Notes: generated by a model not told the origin, from the letters alone. Counted from the first letter of the stretch, positions 1-6,592 are shown. The stretch is 6,715 bases of DNA from an uncultured Ruminococcus sp. (GCA_946629405.1 CAMOXW010000028.1:1-6715), one strand, 5' to 3'. Made by a program: numbers and translations.

Positions 1-353
1 TTGACAAATGCTATCCCCAGCACCGCCGCACTGCTCCTGTAACACGCCTGTATCACCTCGCCGCGCTCACACCTGTCCCTGTGCAGCAGCGAGAACAGCA
101 CAGCTATTCCTACGCTCAGAACCGTCGCCGTCATGCAGAACAGCACATACCCTCCGTCCCATACAGCCCGGAAATCCGCCGTCGAAAGATCCATGAACAA
201 CAGCGCCGGCAGCAGCGTCCGGAATACGAATTTGTTTATCTGCGCCGTCGAGTGATCGTCGAGCAGCCCGATGCGCCTCACCGCCCAGCCGAATATCATT
301 ATTATAAATATCGGCAGCGTCGCGTTGAGACTGAATATCAGATCATCCTTCAT
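1..353 (-). CDS. AEC-family transporter, N-terminal part (runs off left edge)
   Basis: Membrane carrier of the AEC (auxin efflux carrier / malate permease) family, which exports or exchanges small organic anions; the substrate cannot be told here. Reading the minus strand from the ATG at 353-351 gives 117 codons with no stop before the window edge. The protein starts MKDDLIFSLNATLPIFIIMI and has a first hydrophobic helix at about residues 8-25, then 'GWAVRRIGLLDD', a helix with 'RTLLPALLF' (45-53), a helix at about 69-90, and 'QACYRSSAAVLGIAFV' at 102-117. That last stretch resembles the family motif Q..fRsN....G.a, with Ser where Asn is usual. AEC proteins are usually about 300-320 residues, so roughly a third is visible. 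An SD sequence GGAGGT (361-366, minus strand) lies 7 nt before the ATG and supports this start. All six Thr codons are ACG and 9 of 12 Ala codons are GCG, unlike the neighbouring genes. Family call fairly sure; function within the family open. Confidence 0.8.
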   Translation of the reverse strand, partial: MKDDLIFSLNATLPIFIIMIFGWAVRRIGLLDDHSTAQINKFVFRTLLPALLFMDLSTADFRAVWDGGYVLFCMTATVLSVGIAVLFSLLHRDRCERGEVIQACYRSSAAVLGIAFV

Positions 354-375
354 TTTTTCTACCTCCGCTCCAACT

Positions 376-404
376 ATTTTAACACGGCAAAGGGAATTAT
401 GCAA
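376..404 (-). promoter_or_regulatory. Promoter for the AEC transporter gene
   Basis: On the minus strand, TTGCAT (399-404) and TAAAAT (376-381) are separated by exactly 17 nt, a good sigma-A match. The predicted start of transcription near 369 leaves a leader of about 16 nt that still contains the GGAGGT ribosome site at 361-366. Seen by pattern only. Confidence 0.6.
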
Positions 405-454
405 GCTCTGCAGGGACAGAAAATGTGTTTTTCCTGAAAAATATGTGAAACCCG

Positions 455-483
455 TTGCAAACAGCCGATTATTGTGCTATAAT
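455..483 (+). promoter_or_regulatory. Promoter for the LRR protein operon (extended -10)
   Basis: TTGCAA (455-460), a 17-nt spacer, then perfect TATAAT (478-483), preceded by TGC (475-477), which makes an extended -10. Transcription should start near 490, giving a leader of about 30 nt with the SD sequence AGAGGG at 506-511, 8 nt before the ATG at 520. It is back to back with the minus-strand promoter at 376-404; the two -35 boxes are about 50 nt apart, so one regulator could bind between them, though no operator palindrome is obvious. Confidence 0.75.
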
Positions 484-519
484 ATTCGTGTTTGAATCTT
501 ATTTGAGAGGGATATTCCT

Positions 520-2703
520 ATGTTGAAATACAAAAAATTAACTGCATTCCTCGCCGCGCTGCTGATCGGCGCTTCTGCTGCCGATTTACCGGCTATGCGG
601 GCCTTTGCCGATGAGGAGCCGGCGGCATCCGCTTCTGAAAGCACTGAAGCTGCGGAAGCTCCTGACGAAACTGACAACGGTCTGAAAACCTCCGGCGCTT
701 TCAGCTACAGCATCACCCAAGACAATACTGCCTGCATCGAGGATTGCTCCTCGACCGAAAAGAACCTCGTCATCCCTGCTGAGATAGACGGCATCGCCGT
801 TACTGAGCTCGGTATGCGCGCCTTCGGAAGCACTCCGGATCAGCCCTACGAGACTATTGCTCTCCCGGCAAGCCTCAGCTATATCTCGTCAAGCAACCCC
901 TTCATCTACTGCCCTGAGCTGAAGGAGATAGCCCTCGATGAAGGTAATTCCTCGTTTGCCCTGAAGGACGGCGTTCTTTTCACCAGAGACATGAAGACCC
1001 TTGTGTGCTATCCGCCAAAGAAGTCCGGAAGCAGCTATACCGTCCCGGACGGCGTAGAAACTCTCGGCGCTGCGGCGATATATTCAACCGAGCTCGAGGA
1101 GATAAACCTCCCCTCTACACTCAAGGAAGCTAATTTCTACGCGCTCAGCACAAATCATGCCCTCAAAGCCATTGATATGAGCGGCACTCAGCTCGTTGAC
1201 CTCCCGCAGGCTCTTTTAGCTGACTGTACTTCCCTCACCGACGTAAAATTCGCCCCGGGCGTATATAAGATAAACGCCGGCGATTTCTGGGGCTGTACCT
1301 CACTTACCGAGATCACTATACCCGATACCGTCGAATCTATCGGACAGAACGCTTTCATGGACACCGGCCTCACCTCAGTTCATATCCCAGATTCCGTCGT
1401 GAATATCGGCTACTGCGCGTTCGGCTACCACTCCGGCCCGACAGGCGGCGAGTACGCTGACGACAGCTTTATTATCATTGGCTCCACCGGCTCCGCCGGC
1501 TATGTATATTCACAGGACAGCGACCTCGAATATGACTATAAGAACAACTTCACCTTCATGACCGAGGATGAGTACGCTGCACACAAGGAGATCGCTGACC
1601 TCGAAAAGATCGGCGTCGAAAACTTCACTATCGCCAAGATCGACGACAAGGCTTATATCCTCCAATGCACCGCTGAGGACAGCGTCCTGAACGTCCCCGC
1701 AGAACTCGGCGGACTTCCCGTTGCCGGCGTTTACCCTGCCGCGTTCAGCGGATGTACCTCCGAGAAGATCATCCTCCCCGAAGGCATAACTTCCCTGCGC
1801 GAAATGTCGTTCTACAGATGCCCTTACCTCACTGAGCTCGTCCTCCCGCAAAGCCTCGAAACTATCGGCGACAACTGCTTCGACAGCTGCAACGTGCTCG
1901 AAACCATCGACTGCGGCGGTGCCAAAAGCATCGGCAGCGAGGCCTTCAACAACTGCGTTATGCTCAGAAGTGTGACTATCTCCGGAAACTGCACCGACCT
2001 CGGAAACTCTATCCCCTTCGATACCTGCGTCAGCCTCGAGGAAATCAACGTCACAGACGGTGACGGAAGCTTCTGCTCAAAAAACGGCGTTCTGTTCAGC
2101 TCCGACGGCAAGACACTCATTGAATACCCGCTCAACCGCTCAGGAAAGATCTACAAGGTACCGAAAGGTACCGAGAAGATCGCAGACTGCGCCTTTTCAA
2201 GCTGCCGAACCGTTGAGGACATCGTCCTCCCCAAATCCGTGACCTCGCTCGGAGATTACGCATTCTACGACTGCACCTCTCTGAAAAAGCTCCGCGCTAC
2301 CAAGAAACTTAAAAATATCGGCACTAACGCCTTCGGCTTTGTCTATAACGAAGCCTACGATACCGATACCAGCGTTTCGGCAGATATCGCTCAGGAAGGC
2401 TTCAAGCTCTATGCGCCCAAAAATTCTGCCGCCTATGACTACGCAAAGGAGCTCGAGCTCGATACAGTCACAGGCACCGTCCGTATTGGCAATAAAAACA
2501 TCAGCATCGCAGGCCTTTCTGTCGCGGGCGCCCTTGTACTTATGCTTCTTGCCGCGATCGGAGTTTCTGTTAAAAAACACCTGAAGCCGAAAAAGACGGC
2601 TTCCCCCAGAAACCCCTCCGTTAAAAAATCCGGAGATAAAAAAGAACAGGAGACTGCCGACGATGCGCCCTCCGGAGGAAAGGATAAGGATGATGAAGAA
2701 TAA
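520..2703 (+). CDS. BspA-like leucine-rich-repeat surface protein, membrane-anchored, two LRR modules
   Basis: Predicted cell-surface protein of 727 residues. The N-terminus is a signal peptide (MLKYKK, hydrophobic stretch, likely cut after AFA at 30), followed by an acidic Glu/Ala/Ser spacer (31-58). The rest of the outside part is LRR_5/BspA-type repeats with the pattern IP..V..IG..AF..C..L, for example at 256-300, 414-455 and 562-605. The protein is an internal duplication: module A (about 60-340) and module B (about 368-650) each have an entry strand, LRRs, a 'DGVLF/NGVLF' hairpin (150-154; 522-526) followed by a '...YP' strand, further LRRs, and an end cap with a 'YDY' motif. One transmembrane helix (about 661-684) is followed by a basic then acidic tail (685-727), which implies a cytoplasmic C-terminus. 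There is no LPxTG motif or dockerin. BspA family members bind host or matrix proteins or mediate adhesion; the ligand here is unknown. The start is supported by AGAGGG 8 nt upstream. First gene of an operon with the gene at 2690. Confidence 0.85.
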   Translation: MLKYKKLTAFLAALLIGASAADLPAMRAFADEEPAASASESTEAAEAPDETDNGLKTSGAFSYSITQDNTACIEDCSSTEKNLVIPAEIDGIAVTELGMRAFGSTPDQPYETIALPASLSYISSSNPFIYCPELKEIALDEGNSSFALKDGVLFTRDMKTLVCYPPKKSGSSYTVPDGVETLGAAAIYSTELEEINLPSTLKEANFYALSTNHALKAIDMSGTQLVDLPQALLADCTSLTDVKFAPGVYKINAGDFWGCTSLTEITIPDTVESIGQNAFMDTGLTSVHIPDSVVNIGYCAFGYHSGPTGGEYADDSFIIIGSTGSAGYVYSQDSDLEYDYKNNFTFMTEDEYAAHKEIADLEKIGVENFTIAKIDDKAYILQCTAEDSVLNVPAELGGLPVAGVYPAAFSGCTSEKIILPEGITSLREMSFYRCPYLTELVLPQSLETIGDNCFDSCNVLETIDCGGAKSIGSEAFNNCVMLRSVTISGNCTDLGNSIPFDTCVSLEEINVTDGDGSFCSKNGVLFSSDGKTLIEYPLNRSGKIYKVPKGTEKIADCAFSSCRTVEDIVLPKSVTSLGDYAFYDCTSLKKLRATKKLKNIGTNAFGFVYNEAYDTDTSVSADIAQEGFKLYAPKNSAAYDYAKELELDTVTGTVRIGNKNISIAGLSVAGALVLMLLAAIGVSVKKHLKPKKTASPRNPSVKKSGDKKEQETADDAPSGGKDKDDEE
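2674..2695 (+). promoter_or_regulatory. Ribosome binding site inside the upstream gene; decides the start of the second LRR gene
   Basis: GGAGG at 2674-2678 lies 11 nt before ATG 2690 and 14 nt before a second ATG at 2693. The upstream ATG at 2663 would add MRPPEERIR in front of the signal peptide and has no SD sequence of its own in good position. The signal peptide 'MMKNKLISIL' therefore starts at 2690 (or 2693). The SD lies in the coding sequence of the first LRR gene, whose TAA is at 2701-2703, so the genes overlap by 14 nt and translational coupling is likely. Confidence 0.65.
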
Positions 2704-4312
2704 GCTTATCTCCATTCTCAGCGCTGCTGCTCTCGCTTTCGCCGCTATGCCGGCTGGCTTTGCCGCTGCGGATGACCTCGAGGGACCGGACGATATACTC
2801 ACAGACGGCTCCTTCCAGTACATAAACGTTGAGGGCGGCTACAAGATCACAAAGTGTACTGCAACTATAATCACTGAGATTCCTGCCGTCAGAAACGGTG
2901 TTGCGATCGTTGCTATCGGCGAAAACGCCTTCGCCGGCTTTACGGGCATCTCCGACCTCGTTATCCCGGATTCGGTAAGAACTATCGATCAGAACGCCTT
3001 CTATGGCTGCTCTGCCTCCTCGCTCACCCTCCCCAAGAATCTGAAAAGCCTCGGAGAAGGCGCCTTCTCCGGCTGCACCTCGCTGACTAAGGTCACTATC
3101 CCGGATTCAATTACGGAAATACCAAAGAACGCTTTCAGCCGGTGCTTCGGCATAACTGAGCTCGACCTCGGCAGCGGTGTCACTAAGGTCGATGACTTCG
3201 CTTTCTATGAGTGTACTCAGCTCGAAAAGCTCTCGCTTCCGCCCTCGCTCACCGAGATTGGCGATATGGCTTTCGCGGAAATGCTCTCCCTCAGCGAGAT
3301 ATCTGCGGACGGAAACTCTGTATTCAGGGTCGGCAGCGACGGAATACTCACCGACACAAGCAGACATGATATCTACCTCGCTCCCAACAGCGTGAGCGGC
3401 GATCTCATAATACCAGACGGCACCGCCATTATCAAGCCCGGTGCGTTCTCAGCCTGCGCTGGTATCGAGCACCTCTTTCTGCCTTCGTCCGTCACTGAGA
3501 TAGGCGAAGGAGCGTTCGCCTGCCTTGCCGCCGGCGAAAACGGTATGTTCTCAAGCCTGCGGAGCATCGACTTCGCCAACGGCCTCGAAACTATCGGCGA
3601 CTATGCCTTCGCTTACAATATGCTCGAATCGCTCTCCTTCCCGACTACGCTGAAAACTATCGGCAAATCTGCCTTCAACGGCTCATATGCCCTCTCCCGG
3701 GTAATTATTCCCGACGGCGTGAAGTCCATCGGCGAAAAGGCGTTTTTCTACTGCGATAACCTGAGAAAAGTCACTGTGCCAAAAAGCGTTTCAAGCATCG
3801 GTGACTATGCCTTCGGCTTTACCTGGGAAAACACCGGCAGCACCGATACCGACGGCGCTCCAGTCCTCAAGGAGACAAAGCTCGGCGGCTTCAAAATGAG
3901 CGTTCCCTCCGGCTCGGAAGCCAAAAAATACGCCAAGAAAAACAATATATCCTATTCCGTGACCGACCATAATATTCTCAAATGGGCGTTCATCGTCCTC
4001 TGCATCGCCCTGCTCGCAGGTGCTGTCGTATTCGGGCTCGTCCTTATGTCAAGAAGCAGAAAAAAAGCTCCGCGCAGAGTCAGAAAGTCCCAGAAGCGGG
4101 AAAAGGAAAAGGCTGAGGAGGAGTCCTACCAGAAAATAATCAGCGATGAGAATGACTCTCAGGAGCCGAAAAAAAATTCTCCCGCAAAGAAAAAGCCCTC
4201 CCCGAAAGCTCAGGAGACCGCAAAAAAATCAGCCCCTGCAAAAAAACAGGAGGCTTCAAAAAATCCGGATCCCGCCAAGAAGGCTCCCGGCAAGAAGAAT
4301 AACAGTAAATAA
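2690..4312 (+). CDS. BspA-like leucine-rich-repeat surface protein, membrane-anchored, Lys/Ala/Pro-rich tail
   Basis: 540-residue paralogue of the upstream LRR protein, taking ATG 2690 as start; an in-frame ATG at 2663 would add nine charged residues before the signal peptide and is less likely. Signal peptide MMKNKLISIL to about residue 27 (FAAA, then DD). An entry strand (about 41-60) and LRR_5 repeats follow to about 370; clear units are 'VIPDSVRTIDQNAF', 'TIPDSITEIPKNAF' and 'IIPDGVKSIGEKAF'. A variant hairpin 'SDGILTD' (216-222) matches the 'NGVLF' hairpins of the first protein, and an end cap 'GGFKMSVPSGSEAKKYAKK' (399-417) matches its 'EGFKLYAPKNSAAYDYAKE'. One transmembrane helix (about 431-453) is followed by SRSRKKAPRR, so the C-terminus should be inside the cell. 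The tail (454-540) is very basic: the last 47 residues hold 16 Lys with repeated (P/T)AKK, like eukaryotic H1 tails. The external part probably binds a ligand or surface; the tail's role is unknown. The gene ends just before a strong terminator. Confidence 0.85.
   Translation: MMKNKLISILSAAALAFAAMPAGFAAADDLEGPDDILTDGSFQYINVEGGYKITKCTATIITEIPAVRNGVAIVAIGENAFAGFTGISDLVIPDSVRTIDQNAFYGCSASSLTLPKNLKSLGEGAFSGCTSLTKVTIPDSITEIPKNAFSRCFGITELDLGSGVTKVDDFAFYECTQLEKLSLPPSLTEIGDMAFAEMLSLSEISADGNSVFRVGSDGILTDTSRHDIYLAPNSVSGDLIIPDGTAIIKPGAFSACAGIEHLFLPSSVTEIGEGAFACLAAGENGMFSSLRSIDFANGLETIGDYAFAYNMLESLSFPTTLKTIGKSAFNGSYALSRVIIPDGVKSIGEKAFFYCDNLRKVTVPKSVSSIGDYAFGFTWENTGSTDTDGAPVLKETKLGGFKMSVPSGSEAKKYAKKNNISYSVTDHNILKWAFIVLCIALLAGAVVFGLVLMSRSRKKAPRRVRKSQKREKEKAEEESYQKIISDENDSQEPKKNSPAKKKPSPKAQETAKKSAPAKKQEASKNPDPAKKAPGKKNNSK
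4169..4263 (+). repeat. Poly-A tracts in the tail-coding end of the second LRR gene
   Basis: Runs of A of 8 (4169-4176), 7 (4222-4228), 7 (4240-4246) and 6 (4258-4263) encode the Lys-rich tail. Such runs can slip during replication or transcription. Losing one A at the first run would switch the tail from Lys/Ala/Pro to an Arg/Pro-rich reading frame that stays open to 4385, through the terminator. The tracts are seen directly; slippage is inferred. Confidence 0.6.
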
Positions 4313-4318
4313 TACAAT

Positions 4319-4350
4319 GTCCCCCGGAATTGCTCCGGGGGACGTTTTTT
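4319..4350 (+). terminator. Intrinsic terminator of the LRR operon, possibly bidirectional
   Basis: A perfect 10-bp GC-rich stem, GTCCCCCGGA (4319-4328) with TCCGGGGGAC (4334-4343), closes a 5-nt loop and is followed by G and six T (4345-4350). It starts 6 nt after the stop of the second LRR gene. Outer AATACAA (4311-4317) and TTGTATT (4349-4355) could lengthen the stem. It lies 15 nt beyond the stop of the convergent xylanase gene; in that direction the stem is followed by ATTGTATTATTT, so weaker termination of the xylanase transcript is plausible. Confidence 0.9.
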
Positions 4351-4364
4351 GTATTATCGCTCTC

Positions 4365-6341
4365 TCATTCGGAAACCGAAAGTGAACCAATAAGTCCAAG
4401 CTTGTACTGCTGGATCGCAAGTGCATCCTTATTTGTCAGACCCGGATTTCCGTCAACGTCAGCCTTCTTCTCGTTCTCAGGCTTGATGCCCTTTTCCTTG
4501 CCGACACCGTAAACATCAGGGTTGGAAACGCACTGCATTACAATGACTGCATCTGCCATATTTACCTGATCGTCACCGTTCGCATCGCCTGCGTATTCTT
4601 CTTCCATACCGGTAGTTCCGGTGATCTCGCCGGTCGTGGTCGATGTAACGGTAGTAGTGGTTGTAGTGGTGGTGGTTGTAGTGGTAACTACCTGCTGCTC
4701 CCTGCCCTCCATGATCGTGTAGTAGGAAGCCTTAGCCTTGTAATCCTCGGTAAAGAGAAGCGGCTGCTGCTTGGCTCTCCAACTTCTGTCATCGGTAACG
4801 CCCCAGAAGATCAGCGCGGAGATGTTGTCCTTATGAGCATAGATAGCGTCGATTATGCCCTTGTAGTATTCGCCCTGAAGGTCGTAATACTGGTCGCCGG
4901 AATTTTCAGGGATAGTTGCGTCAAGCTCAGTGATCTGTATATCAAGTCCGAGCTCGCAGTACTTGTCAAGTGCCCTGTTATATATCGATACAGATGGGAA
5001 CGCTGCGTCCATGCTCTGTCTTACATCAAGGTGAGACTGCATACCGATACCGTCTATGAGGCCCTTCTCCTTGAGGCTCTTGGCCATGTCGATGATAGCG
5101 TTCATCTTGCCGTCCATATACTCGTTATAGTCGTTATAGTAAAGCTTGCAGCCCGCAGGAGCGTACCTTCTTGCATAGGTGAAGGCAGGCTCTATGAATG
5201 AGTTGTCGCCGAATACGCTCACCCATGCAGATTTCGCTGAGCCGCTCTGACCCTGCGCTCCTGCCTCACGGGGTGTGCCGCCCTCCAGCCATGCCTCATT
5301 CACAACGTCGCAGGCGTAGAAGTTTACGTCCGGATAAAGAGCTGTGAGTGTCTCGAAGTAATTCTTGATGTAGTTTTCCATTCTCTTGAGCATCTTTTCC
5401 TTCGATACCCACTCGCCGTCATCCTTGTAGCCCTCCTTGAAGAACCAGTCAGGTGTCTGAGAATGCCATACAAGAGTGTGTACTCTTACAGGGATATTGT
5501 TCTTCTGGCAGTAGTTGAGGATAGGCTTTGCCTTTCCAAAGGATACCTGCGGAACAGTATCGTCGCCGTCGTGCTCCTCGGCATAGGCGATACAAGCTGC
5601 CTGATTGAGAACGGAGTCCGGCTTCATTTCGTTGCCGACCGTGATGCTCGCGTTGAAATGCTTCTCTACGAGAGCCATGAATGACTTTGAACTGAGGTTA
5701 TCAGGTGTGATAGCTGTACCTACCTTGAAATCGTTCGCAAATGCGCCCGCGATAGAAGGAAGATCCTCGATAGGTTTTACCGGGACCTCGACTACACTGA
5801 AATCGTCGAGGAAGATATCATCCGTACCGCCCTCGAAGTAAACGTAAACATCAGTCATATCCTCTGTGAAGCTGACCTTGACGTTCTCAAGGCTGATCCA
5901 GTCGCTTCCGCTGAGGTTCTGGACGAGGTTGCTGTAGTGTACGCCGCCGTCAGAATCTGTGTACTGGAAGCTGAATGTCGCGCCTGTATAGTATCTGCCC
6001 TTGATAGAGGCTGAGATGTAATACTCAGTGTTGGGCTCGCACACAGTGTCAAGTCGGAAAGCAGGTCCGTTCCACTCCTTTGAACGTCCGCTTGCGAGCA
6101 GAGAGGTTTTGCCGCTCTTTGCAGCTTCTGTGGATGAGGAGAGCTCTGTAGTGTCGTTCTCGCCTCTGTTGGTGAAGTATGATACATCGCCGTCCTCGAA
6201 GTCAGTAGAATAGATGACCTTACCGGATACTGCATCAGCCGCATATACCGGTGCCACAAATGCAGCCTGTGCCGAGGCTGTGCAGACCATAGCAGCGCTT
6301 AACACGCCGGCTGTCAGTCTCCTGGATTTTTTTCCTTTCAT
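4365..6341 (-). CDS. Cellulosomal endo-1,4-beta-xylanase (CBM22-GH10-dockerin I)
   Basis: Secreted 658-residue enzyme that cuts internal beta-1,4 links in xylan (GH10, retaining). Order: signal peptide (1-35, ending VYA-A); CBM22 xylan-binding module (about 38-187) with the family hallmark GRSKEWNGP (85-93) and VYVYFEG (165-171), where W90, Y166 and E170 look like the ligand residues known in other CBM22; GH10 barrel (about 195-545) with GNEMKPD (236-242), HTLVWHSQTPDW (288-299), acid/base E349 in DVVNEAW, GMQSHLD (433-439), nucleophile E472 in ITELD, and WGVTDDRSW (513-521); Thr-rich linker (553-570); type I dockerin (about 583-652). The dockerin calcium loops are D586/N588/D590/D597 and D628/D630/N632/D639. 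It should dock to a scaffoldin cohesin outside the cell. All catalytic residues are present, so it is probably active. GGAGG at 6351-6355, 9 nt before the ATG, supports the start. It is monocistronic in this window, with its own promoter at 6378-6406. Confidence 0.95.
   Translation of the reverse strand: MKGKKSRRLTAGVLSAAMVCTASAQAAFVAPVYAADAVSGKVIYSTDFEDGDVSYFTNRGENDTTELSSSTEAAKSGKTSLLASGRSKEWNGPAFRLDTVCEPNTEYYISASIKGRYYTGATFSFQYTDSDGGVHYSNLVQNLSGSDWISLENVKVSFTEDMTDVYVYFEGGTDDIFLDDFSVVEVPVKPIEDLPSIAGAFANDFKVGTAITPDNLSSKSFMALVEKHFNASITVGNEMKPDSVLNQAACIAYAEEHDGDDTVPQVSFGKAKPILNYCQKNNIPVRVHTLVWHSQTPDWFFKEGYKDDGEWVSKEKMLKRMENYIKNYFETLTALYPDVNFYACDVVNEAWLEGGTPREAGAQGQSGSAKSAWVSVFGDNSFIEPAFTYARRYAPAGCKLYYNDYNEYMDGKMNAIIDMAKSLKEKGLIDGIGMQSHLDVRQSMDAAFPSVSIYNRALDKYCELGLDIQITELDATIPENSGDQYYDLQGEYYKGIIDAIYAHKDNISALIFWGVTDDRSWRAKQQPLLFTEDYKAKASYYTIMEGREQQVVTTTTTTTTTTTTVTSTTTGEITGTTGMEEEYAGDANGDDQVNMADAVIVMQCVSNPDVYGVGKEKGIKPENEKKADVDGNPGLTNKDALAIQQYKLGLIGSLSVSE
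4650..4685 (-). repeat. Thr-codon repeat encoding the GH10-dockerin linker
   Basis: Twelve consecutive Thr codons (residues 553-564), followed by VTSTTT, join the catalytic domain to the dockerin. At DNA level there is a tandem 15-bp unit ACCACTACAACCACC then ACCACTACAACCACT, which suggests growth by unit duplication. Thr-rich linkers of this kind are common in Ruminococcus cellulosomal enzymes and are often glycosylated or flexible. Confidence 0.75.
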
Positions 6342-6377
6342 TGTAAATGTCCTCCAAAAAAATAAATTTATGGTTTT

Positions 6378-6406
6378 ATTTTAGCACAAAACTAATAACT
6401 TGTCAA
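6378..6406 (-). promoter_or_regulatory. Promoter for the xylanase gene (consensus -35, extended -10)
   Basis: On the minus strand, perfect TTGACA (6401-6406), a 17-nt spacer and TAAAAT (6378-6383), with TGC directly before the -10. Transcription should start near 6371, leaving a leader of about 30 nt with GGAGG at 6351-6355. Such a strong core promoter suggests high or constitutive expression unless a regulator blocks it; no operator palindrome stands out nearby. The leader is too short for a riboswitch. Confidence 0.75.
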
Positions 6407-6592
6407 TAATTTTTGTTGCATTTCCGCAATATTCGGTCAGCTTGGCAATAATTGTATACTGATTGTGCTGCCGGAGAGCTGTAAAAAAATCCGTGCGCCA
6501 TTACAGTAAGTATAAACTAACATATTGCAGGTTAATTCCGGGTAACATACTGGTATTTCCTGCCGTTTTTAAGTTATAATATAATGTGTCCT
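6407..6592. other. AT-rich intergenic stretch, no gene seen
   Basis: Upstream of the xylanase promoter. No ORF with a ribosome site and no tRNA-like structure was found. A weak inverted repeat CTGTAA (6479-6484) / TTACAG (6501-6506) has a 16-nt loop. Near its right end, two overlapping TATAAT boxes (6575-6580 and 6580-6585) could be a plus-strand -10 leading into the hairpin series, but no good -35 lies 16-18 nt before either. Confidence 0.5.

Noticed and set aside
81..437. 118-residue Arg-rich plus-strand open frame near the left edge
   Set aside because: Shadow of the AEC transporter gene on the other strand; the minus-strand product has a recognisable family motif, SD sequence and promoter.
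1510..1851. 113-residue minus-strand open frame inside the first LRR gene
   Set aside because: Antisense shadow caused by biased codons in LRR repeats.
2197..2823. 208-residue open frame on the minus strand across the LRR gene junction
   Set aside because: Antisense to two clear LRR genes; composition mirrors their codon pattern, with no ribosome site or recognisable domain.
4146..4385. Separate small Arg/Pro-rich gene overlapping the end of the second LRR gene
   Set aside because: No ribosome site in position, overlaps the tail and terminator; kept only as a possible slippage frame.
5855..6259. 134-residue minus-strand open frame in another frame of the xylanase gene
   Set aside because: Lies inside the CBM22/signal region in a shifted frame, Ser/Thr/Arg-rich, no ribosome site; the main frame is plainly right.
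6342..6377. Riboswitch or leader attenuator before the xylanase
   Set aside because: The leader is only about 30 nt and A/T-rich, with no stable structure.
6479..6506. CTGTAA/TTACAG inverted repeat as an operator or small RNA
   Set aside because: Only 6 bp with a 16-nt loop and over 70 nt upstream of the xylanase -35; could be chance.
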